Assembly: GCA_949128115.1 (NCBI GenBank)
Contig: OX421964.1
Location: 45,610,601-45,674,600, forward strand
DNA from: Anaspis maculata
Taxonomy: Eukaryota; Arthropoda; Insecta; Coleoptera; Scraptiidae
Length of the DNA stretch: 64,000 nucleotides
Reading direction: 5' to 3'
Shown here: positions 22,734-34,873 of the stretch, piece after piece
Layout: the number at the start of each line of letters is the position of its first letter
Position numbering within the stretch: the first letter of the stretch is position 1
Made by a program: the position numbers and the translations under genes
The notes under the pieces: model-generated
Databases searched by the model: none
Seen by the model: only the letters and a program-made list of their open reading frames with translations
What the model was told of the DNA's origin: nothing

Positions 22734-23010
22734 TGTCAACGCCCCGGTACTCGGGGACGCGGACCGCTCGGCTAGCTCAGGGTCGGTGAGGGTCGTGCCG
22801 ACGCACTGCCGGTAACATCGAGAACGGATCAGCTCGTGAACGGAGGGAGAATGAAGATTGATTCGCAAAATTGGTGCAGCTCAGAAGGAACACACGTCAC
22901 CCCTGACTGACGCGCTTGACATCCTGTCGCCTTCTATTATTAAGACTGTGGGACCGAAGTCAGCCGTGGTTAACGGTAACCATTGGGGAGCTGAAGGCTC
23001 CGCAATGACA
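22734..23010 (-). repeat. 5' LTR
   Basis: 277 bases, upstream of gag in the element's orientation. It carries the element's promoter by analogy with other LTR elements; no obvious TATA box was noted. Confidence 0.93.
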
Positions 23011-23460
23011 ATATGAACACCGAGCAGTCAGTGAGAGAGGTCTGGTCAGTTGAAGTACTTGAAGTTGATGAAATAAAAGTCTCCATCCATACAAATACTG
23101 ATTCAGTCCGCCAATGCCGCGTACAGTTTGGTTGCTTCTGCATCTATTCAGTTATAACTCTATCTTGAAGCACGCAGCGATCATGTTGCAAATATTGTGA
23201 TTTGTATTCAGATCTCGATTGTTTCGAGGAATATGATCTAAAAACATTTCGTATCAAGATTTAGACCGATCTGTTTTCCGCCTCCAGAAATTCATTTTTG
23301 GTCCATTTTAGTTTTTTTGGTGTTACGCTGATGCTTTTTGTAGAGTGTACTCGAGCCATTAATAGTCACCAATTGCGGTTTGGTGCTGCAACACCAACAC
23401 TGTTGTAAAGCTCCGCGCAGACAGCAGAATTATCTGAAGCAGATCATATATGTATATGAA
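23011..23460 (+). repeat. Direct duplicate, copy 2
   Basis: Partner of 17146-17638. It begins with the ATAT target duplication and ends GAAGCAGATCATATATG. The gypsy element lies exactly between the two copies, so the host site was a tandem duplication of about 0.45-0.5 kb. Confidence 0.65.
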
Positions 23461-25665
23461 CACCAACCCATTAAAAGCCTGAAAACATAAACCTGCAAGC
23501 ACCGCATCATATACACAAAATTGCACTTGCTTGTTGTTGGTGTAATAACATAATACCTTGCGTTGCTCTTCACTACTTGAAAATCGCCATAAACCGTGCA
23601 CCATTACGAACACTTTGTATTTTTGCGAAAACAACACACTGACGCTTGGGCGTACGGCAATGACGCAACATTTCTGTCGAGATGCTATCTTAATCTGTTT
23701 TACGGCAGCAACAATGGGATAGTGCCTCGGATATCAAATCATTTTTAATTCTACGGACACAACTCCAGAGAGCTCAACGCGGATAATTGTTCTTCGTCTA
23801 TCTGCGGATTTATGTTTACTGGTACAGCGCGGGTAGGTAACCTTCTGCTGATTTACCGCAGAAACGCCAATAATTGATATGACCATTCGAACGACAACGG
23901 CTGGCACCTTGTAGGATCGTGAACGGGGGACTATCTAATGGGATTTGAGGCTTTCGATCTTTACGCGAAGATTAGAAATTTTTAAGGAAGCGCGCTGTCT
24001 CTTGCAGGTCGCCTGCCTATCACCTTACACTAGCTGGGTTTTCGTCGCCGGGGTTAATTCGTCGATAAATCTGTCAGACGCATTTCTGGTTTTATTATGT
24101 CCAATCAGGACGAATAAGGACGTCACCAACACACGAGTCGTTGTATTGACAAGAAGTAATTGGTTATAAAAGCCCGTGTGTCGTGTGTGAGTGTGTGTGT
24201 GTGCGAGTTCGTTTAACGAAGACGCGTGCTCCTTGCGTGCCATGTGTAGGCGGCCGGCGGGCAGGTGAGAACACGCATTTCGATCGACAAAAGAGACACG
24301 TGTTTTGAATTACGCGCATGTATTGTTTGAACATGTCTCGAAAACCGACAACAGACACAGACTAACTACAATAAGGTGTAACGAAGGTTACAATGACCTG
24401 TCGATAACGAAAACAAACGATTACATTGAAAGATACAGTCCTATTTATTCTGGGCTGGGCAGAGAGGCAGTTAGTTTGATAGTTAATTTTTCTTGAGGCA
24501 GTTGTGATCGATTTTCAATTTAGCTCAAATCATCGTTTTTCTGTTGCACTTTTATTATTAGGCTTTTGGCTTAGGCCACAACATACGCCCTCCAGCGTGA
24601 GCCTGATTCAAGTGACCTGAGCAAATTTTCCTGTTCAACACTGTATAGGCTTGCCGCCTTCTCACCTAGTGTGAAACTGGCTTGTCCACATATTAAGTTT
24701 GATGCCTGTTAATCTGAAATCAGAATGTTGAAATCCTTGACAAATTTACCGTAAGTGTTATGGATGAAAGCAGAGACGGTTACCGTCGGTGACCCATTAC
24801 TGCATGCATATGTGATTTTTTCAAATTTTGGTAGATTTTTCTTGAAGTTTTTTTTGGTAGTAACCTTAGAACACAATTTGTTTGGTTCTTCTATGATAGC
24901 CCGTTCATTTAAACGGACTTAATACATAGATGCATATACTTCAATTAGGAAACATTTTTCCAGCGATTTACTGAGAAAAAGTTTTTTCCCCTCACTTATA
25001 TCACAAATCATTCAATTCCAAAGTAACTTTGAATACGAGTAGATATTGAGGTGTTATCACATTCATCAGGTACCTTCTCTATCAGTTTTTCTCTCAGAGT
25101 TTGATGGTTTTTTTTAATGGTGAAATGTCCCAACCATCATTCAAATTTGTATTTTCTTGACAACAATATCTTGCAGAATATCTCAAAAACTAGAAAAAAA
25201 AATAGCAGTTAGCAGTTCACGCTGCCAGTGCTGGACTATCATAGGTAGAAGTTTGATTCTTTGCAAATATTACGAGAACACATTGTCTTTAGTTCTTCAC
25301 TGCAATCCTATACTTTTATCTACTTTTTTCTAAGCACCTGTGACAAACTCTTTTTTTTTAGTATCTTTCCCTCGTCGTTGCCGTTTGTATGTGTGTTTGT
25401 TTTTCCCACTCGACGGACTGTTCGCCGCGAACAGTGTTCGTTGGTAATGTGCTAGTGTCCCAGTGAAGTGGAATCACCTCTATATTTCTTCCCCTGGCAC
25501 TTTTTCAGAAAATTCCTTCAAGGGGTACTTTTAAAGATTTTGACTTGGATTTTGACCACTGCAGATTCGTTCGTGACATTAGTTTTTTGCTGTCATGAAT
25601 TTCTGACAAATGACAATGTTTTTGACATTTTTCGAAATTTTAATTTTTGATCACAGCAATAAAAA
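23461..25665. other. No gene recognised; GT microsatellite
   Basis: About 2.2 kb without a recognisable exon. A GT-rich simple repeat lies at about 24177-24204, preceded by TTATAAAAGCCC (about 24163), which looks like a TATA box but has no supported transcript after it. Confidence 0.45.
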
Positions 25666-25667
25666 TA

Positions 25668-28656
25668 GTCGTTGAGCCAGGGGACTCGAGTGGTTTCCAC
25701 CTTGGGGACTTGACGTGTCATACCTTTTTGGATTCCCCACAACACCAGCATGAAAATAAGCCATGAAAAGTTTTTGTATCGAGTAGCTTAAGACCGCCAT
25801 CTTAGAAAAACCGCGCCAAATATGTAGTTCTTGTGGTTTGTATTTTTTTTCTCATCAACAGCACCTCCAATGGGAAAAATGAAGCTGAATAAAATTAAAC
25901 AACAAAATTTACTATGAATATCGTTTGGCACCGTTTTCTGACAGGTCTCGTTACTCCAAATATGACAGTTCATAGTTTAGCTATGGCAAATTTCTTTATT
26001 TAACATTTTCAAGTACACCCGATGATATTTATACAAACCGAACTTCACGTCATTGTCTTTCTAGCGTACTTCACTAGAAATGCTGCTCTTAGCGGCATTT
26101 TGATGTCCGTCTGTCCGTCTGTCCATCGGTCTAACTGTCCGTCTTATCAATTGATTGCTCCTGAACGAGAACACCTAGCGAGAATCGACTTCTTGTGTGT
26201 AACATGTATTCACCGGAGAATTGAATTAGGGAAAAAATAATTTCTCAAACCGTCGCCATCTTGATCCGCAATGTCAAATTTTCTCAAAAGTGATCCGATT
26301 TTCATGAAACTTGAAATGCACGCATGTTTTATATTCAAAAGTATGATTTCAATGTTTTCTTTTTGATCCGCCGCCATTTTGTCCGCCATGTTGAAATTGG
26401 TAAAACTGGTCCGATTTTGATGAAAATTGGAACCTAGTCGTGTCTCGTGTATGTATTGATGATTTTTATGTTAGTTTCACGATTAGCGCCATATTGACGT
26501 GCCACATGGAAATTAATCTCCAGCTGTCACAAAATCAGTTTATTCAAATATTTCCTGAACAAGATGTGACTGGAAAACTTGATGGATGGAAATCGGTCTT
26601 TGTTAGCTCTTTTCTACAAGTAGAAACTTCTCCAGAAAAAATGTACGGAAAATGCTATTAAATTTTCGAAATTTGCAAAAAAATTTAAATTTTTTTGATT
26701 TTTTTTCTCCGAAAATTCGAAAACCAGGTAATGGGTTACTTGCCAGTGAAACGGATTTGACTGGAAATACTCCTAATCATCAACAAGAGTAATAAAAAGT
26801 ATTTCCTGAAAATTTCTGGAATATATATCCATTGGTTAAGAAGACTTTTTTTCGATTTTTTTTTCAAAGAGTTGGTAACTGTACGAAAACTCCACTGAAA
26901 TTTGTATGTCTGTATTTTTCTAATAGTGTGATGCCACTCTAACAGTTTCTTGAGCTTTCAATCCAACAGTGCTGTTTGTTTAGTTTTTAGTATATTATGA
27001 CGTCAAAAATATATTTTTAAAACAGGCACTACGACCGCAATTTTGGGAATTTGAGAGAAAGAAAAAATTTGCCTGCAATATTTTCATATATGATACAACA
27101 AGAGACTAAGTAATTACCGGAAATTTTTAAGCTGTAAAATATGAGTGCCTGTTGGTAACTGGAATGATCACGAGCTCGAAGCGCGAGTGGTCATTTCTGT
27201 ATCCAACAAGCACGAATTATTGAAAGCCAAAAATTTCCTGTATTTAGGAAGTCTCGAGATGTATTTGGCATGACAACTCGAACGAAATGATTTTCCATTT
27301 TCATCCTCCATAATTGTAATTGTACCGGAAATTACACTAGAGCAATTTTCATCTAATCATTGCCTTATTGGTGGAAATTGCTGAAATAACCCTTCTTTAT
27401 TGGTTACATTTTTGACAATTGAATTGTTACCCATACTATCGATTGAGCCAATTAAAAAAAAATTGGGCAAGTACCCCATTAGTAGAAACCATTTTTAGTA
27501 CCTTTTTTTGGAAAATAGAAAATTCAAATTCACTATGCGACTTTCTTGAATTAATATGTATAGGCGTTGCTATCTGGTTTCCAGATTTTCTAAGAAAAAA
27601 TCAAGAATTTTCAATTTTTTTTGCAGATTTCGAAAATTTCATAGCATTTCCCGTACATTTTTCTTTGAAGGAGTTCCTACTTGTGAAAAAGAGCTAACAA
27701 AAACCGATTTCTATCAACAAGTTTTTCAGTCATATCGGAAACCCCTTGTTCAGAAAATATTTGAATAAATTGATTTTGTGGAAATTTTCAGCTGGAGATT
27801 AATTTCCATGTGGCACATCAATATGGCGCAAATCGTAGAACTAACATGAGAACCATCAATGCGTGCGCAAGACACGACTTGGTTCCAATTTTCATCAAAA
27901 TCGGACCAGTTCTACCAATTTCAACATGGCGGACAAAATGGCGGCGGATCAAAAAGAAAACATTGAAATCATACTTTTGAATATAAAACATGCGTGTATT
28001 TCAAGTTTCATGGAGATCGGATCACTTTTTAGAAAATTTGACATTGCGGATCAAGATGGCGACGGTTTGAGAAATTATTTTTTTCCTAATTCAATTCTCC
28101 GGTGAATACATGTTACACACAAGAAGTCGATTCTCGCGAGGTCTTCTCGTTCAGGAGCAATTAATTGACAAGACGGGCAGTTAGACCGATGGACAGACGG
28201 ACAGACGGACATCAAAATGCTGGTGAGAGCAGCATTCCTAGTAAAGTACGCTAGAAAGACAATGACGTGGAGTTTGGTTTGTATAAATATCATCGGGTGT
28301 ACTTGAAAATGTTAAATAAAGAAATTTGCCATAGCTAAACTATGAACTGTCATATTTGGAGTAACGAGACCTGTCAGAAAACGGTGCTAAACGATATTTA
28401 TAATAAATTTTGTTGTTTAATTTTATTAAGCTTCATTTTTCCCATTGGAGGTGCCGTTGATGAGAAAAAAAATACAAACCACAAGAACTACATATTTGGC
28501 GCGGTTTTTCCAAGATGGCGGTCTTAAGCTACTCGATACAAAAACGTATTATGGCTTATTTTCATGCTGGTGTTGTGGGGAATCCAAAAAGGTATGACAC
28601 GTCAAGTCCCCAGGGTGGAAACCAAAATCGTGATTTTTGGCTCCTGGCTCATCGAC
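25668..28656. mobile_element. 3.0-kb near-perfect palindromic element
   Basis: The ends GTCGTTGAGCCAGG and CCTGGCTCATCGAC are flanked by TA (25666-25667 and 28657-28658). The arms run inward over at least 1 kb each: a GGGGACTTGACGTGTCATACC block (25713 and 28588), then ACCGCCATCTT..., a GTCCGTCTGTCC simple repeat (26106 and 28193), then ATTAATCTCCAGCTG (26511 and 27793). Pairing weakens toward the centre near 27150. Mirror-image frames of 72 and 61 codons are arm duplicates, not genes. Transcription would give a hairpin with a stem of more than 1 kb. Confidence 0.85.
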
Positions 28657-28809
28657 TAAAACTACTTACGTGTTTCTCTCCGCATGGTAACTTTTTTTTT
28701 CTTCCTGTCATTGCTTAAATAAATTTCTGCAACTAAATTGGAATGGGGAATAATTTAATTCTGAAATAGGAAAAGAAAAAAGTTTCTTCTCAAATATAAT
28801 GCGAACTAG

Positions 28810-29236
28810 AAAATTTATCTCATATGTTCAAATTATCTGCCTCCAACATCACGGCGAAGGCGTTCCTAAAAGCCCCTTACAGAATGTGAAAGAAAATCTG
28901 GAGGTATATTCGTCCGCATTTGTATACTCGCTCTTTCAAGTATCCTCACAAAAAAAAGTCCAATAGGAACAGGTCAGGTCACCTGGGAGGCCACTTAATT
29001 TCCGTTCTTCGACTGATCCATTTTCGTGGGAATGCCTGGAACGTCGAGGAACTCCTGCACGGCCAGCGTAAAGTGAGGTGAAACCCCGTTTTGCTGGAAC
29101 CAAGGCTGAATCTGTCCTTCTGGAGGAAAAATGATACTGATGACCGGAACAATGAAATTTTGTAAAAGCTCCAAATAGCTATTCCTGTTCAAATTTCCGT
29201 CAATGAAGAACGGTCCAATAATTTGCTGTCCCACAA
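28810..29236 (-). pseudogene. Mariner/IS630-type transposase C-terminal fragment
   Basis: The minus strand reads IIGPFFIDGNLNRNSYLELL, then WFQQNGVSPHFTLAVQEFLD, followed in shifted frames by K.SGLPGDL...WTFF, which corresponds to the 'WPPRSPDLTPLDFFLWG' block of this family. The family has an Asp in 'FQQDGAPPH' as a catalytic residue; here it is Asn. The N-terminal DNA-binding part is missing, and the frame changes at about 29000. An inactive relic. Confidence 0.8.
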
Positions 29237-29356
29237 TTTCACAGTCTTACAATAATGGTCGGCATTTTGAGATCTTTCACACCCCCTCCCCCCAAGCAAA
29301 TTGGTTTCGGTCCGGCCCTGTTCCTGAGCATCACAGCCTGAAGTTGTTCCCGTTCC

Positions 29357-30021
29357 ATGAGCCACAGGCATTTGGAGAAGTTTCCTGTGGAGGTGCAAAG
29401 GAGTATCAGAAGATGGAGAAGAGATAAAATTACAAGAAGTGAGTACATTGAACAAAGAAAGTTATTAAAAAAGACCTGTGGAATAAAGAAGGACAAAGAA
29501 CGAAGAACGAAAAAAGACAAAGTTAGAATTAAACCAGATAAAGACAGAACAAGAATCCTGGAATAAGAAACACCATCAGAAGAACACCAGAAGCCATCGA
29601 TATGAAGGAATGGAAGGGACATTTTGAAGGGTTGCTGGGAGAAAGAAACAAAAGGGGTAGTGGTATCCATACACTTCACCAAGAAAATGTTGATGCAGAG
29701 ACAGATATAACAGTAGAGGAAGTAGAAAATCAAATCAGAAGTCTCAAGAAGAACAAGTCGGCAGGAACGGACAAGATAACCAATGAAGCATGCATGGTTA
29801 TGTGCAGCATAAAATGTATTACAAAAACTCACAGAAGTCTTCAATCGAAAATGGGAAGGAGAAGAAATGCCGGAGGAATGGATGAAAGGAATAATTGTTC
29901 CAATACACACGGGATGTCAAAAAAACTACAGCGGAAACACACTACTCAACACGGCTTCAACACGGATATCAGATACCCAGGCTGGCTTCAGGAAAGGAAG
30001 AAGTACTATAGATAACATATA
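29357..30021 (+). pseudogene. Degraded LINE reverse-transcriptase fragment
   Basis: Several frames together give a LINE signature in order: EWKGHFEGLLGER, EEVENQIRSLKKNKSAGTDK, then (other frame) KWEGEEMPEEWMKGIIVP, NTLLNTA and QAGFRKGRSTIDNI. This is the start of the reverse transcriptase domain of non-LTR elements. At least two frame changes are needed, and the copy stops abruptly at about 30021, before the catalytic YADD. Confidence 0.75.
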
Positions 30022-30588
30022 CCGGGTGATCATTTGAAAACTATCCACCCGTAATAACTCCCGATTCCTGGTGAATATTTCTTCCAGCAAAAACAGGTCG
30101 ATTTTTATATCGAAGGGGACATCTAAAACACACATTGACAAATTTCTATCTTGAACCCCCCCGCCCCCACTCACCCCAACTTTGAAATTTCAAACGACAC
30201 TACCTACCTTGCGATATGTCAAATTGAAGAGAATTGAATTTTCTTTCCGAAATTTTTTTTTTTCAATTTTTAATCCCACCCATCTTTACCCTAAAAACTC
30301 TTTGAGTGCCCCATTTGATATTTTGGACCCCTCAATTCTCTATCACACAGTCAGACCAACCCCACTCAAAATCCCTGCCATAGCGCGAAGCTTTTGGGGG
30401 GAATTTTTCAAATTCGTTCTTCTCTGTAGAAAATGACGGTATTTTTGTAAAATTCTCAGTAGAGTCCCCTCACCACTTATACTAGCAATAATAAGTATTT
30501 CCAGATAAATCTATTCCATTCGCAAGTACCCCATTGTGTACCTTCCATGAAAATCCGGCAGTGTGCATTATTCAATGTCACCCACTTG
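30022..30588. other. Spacer, no gene recognised
   Basis: It begins ACCGGGTGATCATTTGAAAAC, which looks like a MITE terminus, but no partner end was found. The rest is AT-rich with short frames. Confidence 0.4.
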
Positions 30589-33500
30589 GTGCCGGCTACA
30601 ATACGGATGACCGGTAGTGCCGGTCGCATATTTTTATATAGCAGACGGGTTAGCCGTTCGGCACGCTTCGTGCGTTCGCGAAAGGACCGATCATACTGAT
30701 TATCGCAGTGTGCAAATAATTGTACCAGGTAAGTTAGAAACGTCAGGAAAACAAAAGTCAACAAAAAAATTTTGACGTGAGATTTCGCTTCGTTCAGAAT
30801 AATGTTTCTGTAGATGAATCTGGTAAGGTTTCTTCAATGCCTATTTTGTACCTTCTAAATCTTCATCATAGTCCCCATTGCAGATGTCGCCTGAACCTCC
30901 GGCAGATTGGGCAGTCTCAGGTGCCGTTCGAATTGTTGCCGGCCAAATTCATCGTCAACTACTAGCTACCCTCCGATCATTTGAAGAGGTCCTTACAATC
31001 ACTTCTTGTGAGATTGATGAGATTTACGTAGACATGAGCTCTTTGTTGTAGATTCTTCAGGCGAGAACCAATTTTTGGTGAATCCAATCCTTGATGAGCC
31101 AAGTCAATCTGAGGCCACTCTACTGTTCTACTCTTTCGAACTTGCCGGTGGTACCTCGACTCAATCCTATTTCGAAGTTAATACTCATTCGTCTCTTTGG
31201 TTATAGGCTCTGGCTGAGACATCAATATTACCTACTCACCTGTGATCACCGTGCAGTGTAGTGATAGACTCTGTTCCATGTTGACCATCTTCGGCAGTGT
31301 CTATTACGTCCTCTGCATAAACCAGCCCACATAGGAGCGTGACCCACATAGGACCCAAAAGTTTGGTCACACGGACAATTCGTCGCGCGGACAAAAACTT
31401 TTTTGCCTTTTGCCTCAACTTAGATAGCCTCTATTGTGCTTTCTTGTTGCTTGTAGAGCTCCAGTGAGTCTTCTTATGATTTCTTGTACAATTAAAAGCC
31501 CTAATGGACAACATTGTATGTACCGTTTTGGGAATTCCGGAGATCTAGTAAGTCGTAAGGAGCTGTAAGGTGCCTTCTTAAATTTTTGTCTCGCTTTCAG
31601 AACTCAAGTAAGCCTCATTTGATTTTTTTTGCTGTTGGAAGCTCTACTAGGCTCTTTTGTTTAGTAAATGTCGTTTAAAAACCCTGCTGACCCCCTTTGC
31701 CGAATCCCAGTGATTTGCATTTTGCGTTTTTGTGGCGTTCAAAGCCCTATTGGATCTTTTTTTTACTTAACTGTCATCTGTAGCCCTGCCGAACCCCCGT
31801 TAGGTCTTTTTTTGTCTAAATTTGTCGTTCGGAGCTTCAAAAAGACTGTTTTTTGGCTTTCAGAATTCAGTAAGCCCCTTCTAGCCGTCTTACGGTATTC
31901 AGAGCCCATTGGACACCCTTGTATTATTGAGTTGCTAGTAGCCCCTTAATTCTATTGCTAATGCTATTGATTCCCTTACTCCTCTAATGTTGTTGAGAGC
32001 TCTATTGAGTCCCCTTGCATTTTTCTATAGTTTTCGGCGATTTAATAAGCAACCCTGTGCCTCCATATGCTATTCGAAGCCCTATCGGCCCTCTTGTGAC
32101 CTCATCCGTTGTTCGGAGATCCATTAAGCTCCCTTATGTTCAATGGCTTTCAGACTTCCACTAGCCCCCATTTTGTCCTCTTATGTTATCAGGAGCCCCA
32201 TTTGCCCCTTTCCCATTGGTGCCTTATTGCGTTGTTGAAAGCCATACTGGGCCTTTTTGTTTTGTTATTGTTTTTTGAAGCCCTGCAAAGTCCCCTTCCA
32301 TTTTGTCGTGGCTTCGAGAACTGTAGTAGCAACCTTGTGGTGCCTTCATCTGTTTTTCGGAGCACTATAGCAGGCTCCCTCATGTTCTCATCATCTGTCG
32401 TTTGGAACTCAAATACGCTTCCTTATGTTTTTTATGGCTTCTAGGATTGAAGTAGGCCTTATTTTGTCGTAATCTTGTGTTATCCAGAGCCTAAGTGCCC
32501 TCCTTGTGCCTTATTGCGTTATAAAAAGGAAGCCCTAATGACCCCTTTGCTTCGTAAATGTCTTTTGAAGCCCTGCTGAACTCCTTTGCATTGTTTCCGG
32601 AACTTTCAAAGCTTAAGTAAGCATCAGTCATTTGCCTTTACGTGTTAGTCCGAGCCCCATAAGGCCCTTTTTCTGTCTTCATCTGTCGATTGGAGCTCTG
32701 ATAAGCTCCCTTATGGTTTTTAACGCTTACAGGATTTCAATAGGCCTCATTTTACCTTTTTGTGTTATTCAGAGCCTCACTGTGCTCCCTTGTGCCTTAC
32801 TGCATTGTCAAAGCCTTGCTGGGCCTCCTTGTTTCGTAAATGTTTTTTGAAGCCATACTGAGCCTCATGAATTTTTCTGTGGCTTCCAGAGTTTTAGTTA
32901 GCAGCCCTGTGGGTGATTCATTAAGCATCCTTGTGCCTTATGTGGTATTTCGAGCCCTTTCGGGCTTCCTTGTGTTCTCATCTGTCGTTTATTATTGGAG
33001 CTCTGATGAGGTCCCATGCTCTGTTGTGGCTTTCAGAATTCCAGTGGGCCCCATTTTGCCTTCGTGTGTTATTTTGAGCCTCATTGGCCCCCTTGTGCCT
33101 TATTCGGTTGTTAGGAGCCCTACTAAGCCCTTTTATTTTGTAAATGTCTATTGAAGCTCTGTTGAGCCCCCTTGCATTTTTCCCGGAGCTTCCGGGAAAA
33201 CCAACTCTAGTAACGAACCGCGTTGGGCGATTTAATGAGCAACCTTAACCTTGTGCCTTATTCATTCGGAGCACTATTGGGACCCTTGCGTCCTCCCCTG
33301 GCGTTTGGAACTCTGTTAAGCTTTTCTATGCTTTCTAATGGCTTACAGATTTCCAGCAGGCACTATTTTGTCTTCTTCTGTTATCTAGAACCCCATTGGC
33401 CCCCATGTCTGATTCCGTTGTTAGTTAAACAAGCTATGCTGAATTGCTGAGCCTCATTGTCTCGAAAATGTCTTTTGAAGTCCGGTTGAACCCCCTTGCA

Positions 33501-34430
33501 TTTTTATGACGCTTCCAAATCTTTAGCAAGCAACCGTGGTGGGCAATTTTATGAGCAACCTTGTGACTTCGTGTGATATTTGTAGCCCCATCGGACCCCT
33601 TCGTGTCCTCATCTGTCGTTTGTAGCTCTCATAAGCTTCCCTATGCTCTTTCATGATTTTCAGTGCTCCAGTAGGCCCCGTTTTGCCTTTTTGTCTTATC
33701 TAGAGCCCTTTCGCCCCCATTGTGCCTAATTATGTGGTTGGAAGTTTTTTGTCTTGCCATGTTTCACTATTTTCTCTGATTCCGCTCCCTGGTTTTACCC
33801 CCCAAGCTTAGGTCCCAGTTTTGTTCGCCTTAGGCAACCTCCACATACTGGGGATCTCGCTTGTTGCCTTGCTATCCCAGATCCCATTTTGCTTGACTCA
33901 AACAGCCCCCATACTTCAGGACCTCGCCTCCTGTGTTTTCATAAGACCAATATTGAGAGCACTCTTTTTTTTTACCTCACCACCATTCTCCTGTATTTTA
34001 CAATAAACATAATAGTCCATTCAATTCATTGTTTTATTACAAATCATTATTGGGAGCTCCAAATATGTCAAGAGCTCTCACACTACCCACTTTCTATTAT
34101 TGTAATAGATACCTACTTAGATATACAAAATGGGGGTAGAAAATTTACACGAATCACGATAGAACGGATTCTATCGAAGAATTTTGGAACGGCCCTAGCC
34201 CTATGTCAAAATCATGTCAAAATCATTATTTTTCCTGACGTTTGTTGGTTACCTGGTCGTTGTCGTATCCATGGAGGTTAGAAGTAACCTCCATGGTCGT
34301 AACCATGGCAAAATACGAGCTTTCCAGCACGAAATGGGCCGAACGGCTAATCCGTCTGCTGTTTATGAATATGCGTGCCGGTCACCATACAAATAGCTGG
34401 CTCCGGCTACAATACACATAGCTGGCCCCG
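30589..34430. mobile_element. TIR element carrying a ~300-bp higher-order repeat array
   Basis: About 190 bases at each end are imperfect inverted repeats. GGTGCCGGCTACAATACGGA...GCAGACGGGTTAGCCGTTCGGC and CCAGG...AAACGTCAGGAAAA on the left correspond to GCCGAACGGCTAATCCGTCTGC...GGCTCCGGCTACAATAC and TTTCCTGACGTTTG...CCTGG on the right. The right end holds a second copy of the outermost GCTGGC(C/T)CC motif. No transposase is present. The middle (31440-33740) is a decayed tandem array. No clear target duplication was found. Confidence 0.6.
31440..33740 (-). repeat. ~300-bp higher-order tandem repeat (long array)
   Basis: Short T-rich modules of the form 'TTGTGCCTTATT...GAGCCC(C/T)ATTGGCCCCC' repeat every 50-60 bases in a fixed order. 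The anchor (G)TAAATGTCTTTTGAAGCCCTG recurs at about 31670, 31963, 32270, 32560, 32842, 33146 and 33470, steps of 282-324 bases. That is a higher-order unit of about 300 bases in at least seven copies. The same unit is found in opposite orientation at 50165-51170. Open frames across it come from low stop density. Confidence 0.7.
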
Positions 34431-34867
34431 GAGGCACTACCTATTTATTAATCATTGTCACATTCATAATTTCATTTTCAGGGCCGTCTTAAGCGGGCGT
34501 GCAACTCGTGCATGGCACAAGGGCGGCCAGATTCAGGGGGCGGCATTTCGGGGCAGAAATGCGTTTTTTTTCTATTTTTTTGGTTTTTATATTTCACCTC
34601 CGCGGCCGCTCCTGAACATTTTGAAATTTTTGTTTGTTTTTTCATATTTTACGCCTGCGGCCCGGCCGCCCCTGACCATTTTTTTCAAACGGTATTATGG
34701 ATACCCACTTTTGAAACACGTGAATATGAAATCAGATTTTGCAAGATCCTTGCTAAATTCTTGATTTCAACCAAAGGGCGGTGGAATCGTAACCGATTGG
34801 TAAGTATACAGTACCTAGAAGCAGTTTGGTATTCAAATGTAGTTATTGTTTATTCCTAATAGACACG
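34431..34867. other. Spacer with a TE-end fragment
   Basis: AGGGCCGTCTTAAGCGGGCG...GGGCGGC (34482) resembles the reverse complement of 43000-43050, probably a shared element terminus. No gene is seen. Confidence 0.4.
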
Positions 34868-34873
34868 AGAATA

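Larger units (their letters stand above)
17639..23010 (-). mobile_element. Ty3/gypsy LTR retrotransposon, nearly intact
   Basis: A complete 5.37-kb element in minus orientation: 5' LTR (22734-23010), primer site, gag, pol, polypurine tract and 3' LTR (17639-17915). The LTRs begin TGTCAACGCC, end CAATGACA, are both 277 bases long, and differ at only two positions that I could find. That indicates a recent insertion. A 4-base ATAT flanks both sides (17635-17638 and 23011-23014). No envelope-type frame is present between pol and the 3' LTR. GC content is visibly higher than in the surroundings. All catalytic motifs of pol are present, so it may be able to move. Confidence 0.93.

Noticed and set aside
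24160..24210. TATA-box-like TTATAAAAG upstream of a GT-rich stretch as a promoter
   Set aside because: No supported exon or transcript follows, and such AT motifs are frequent here.
29239..29910. 223-codon minus-strand frame with hydrophobic stretches
   Set aside because: It is antisense to the degraded LINE reverse transcriptase and arises from its A-rich coding strand.
31668..33450. Several plus-strand frames of 72-111 codons
   Set aside because: They lie in the ~300-base tandem repeat and share its period.
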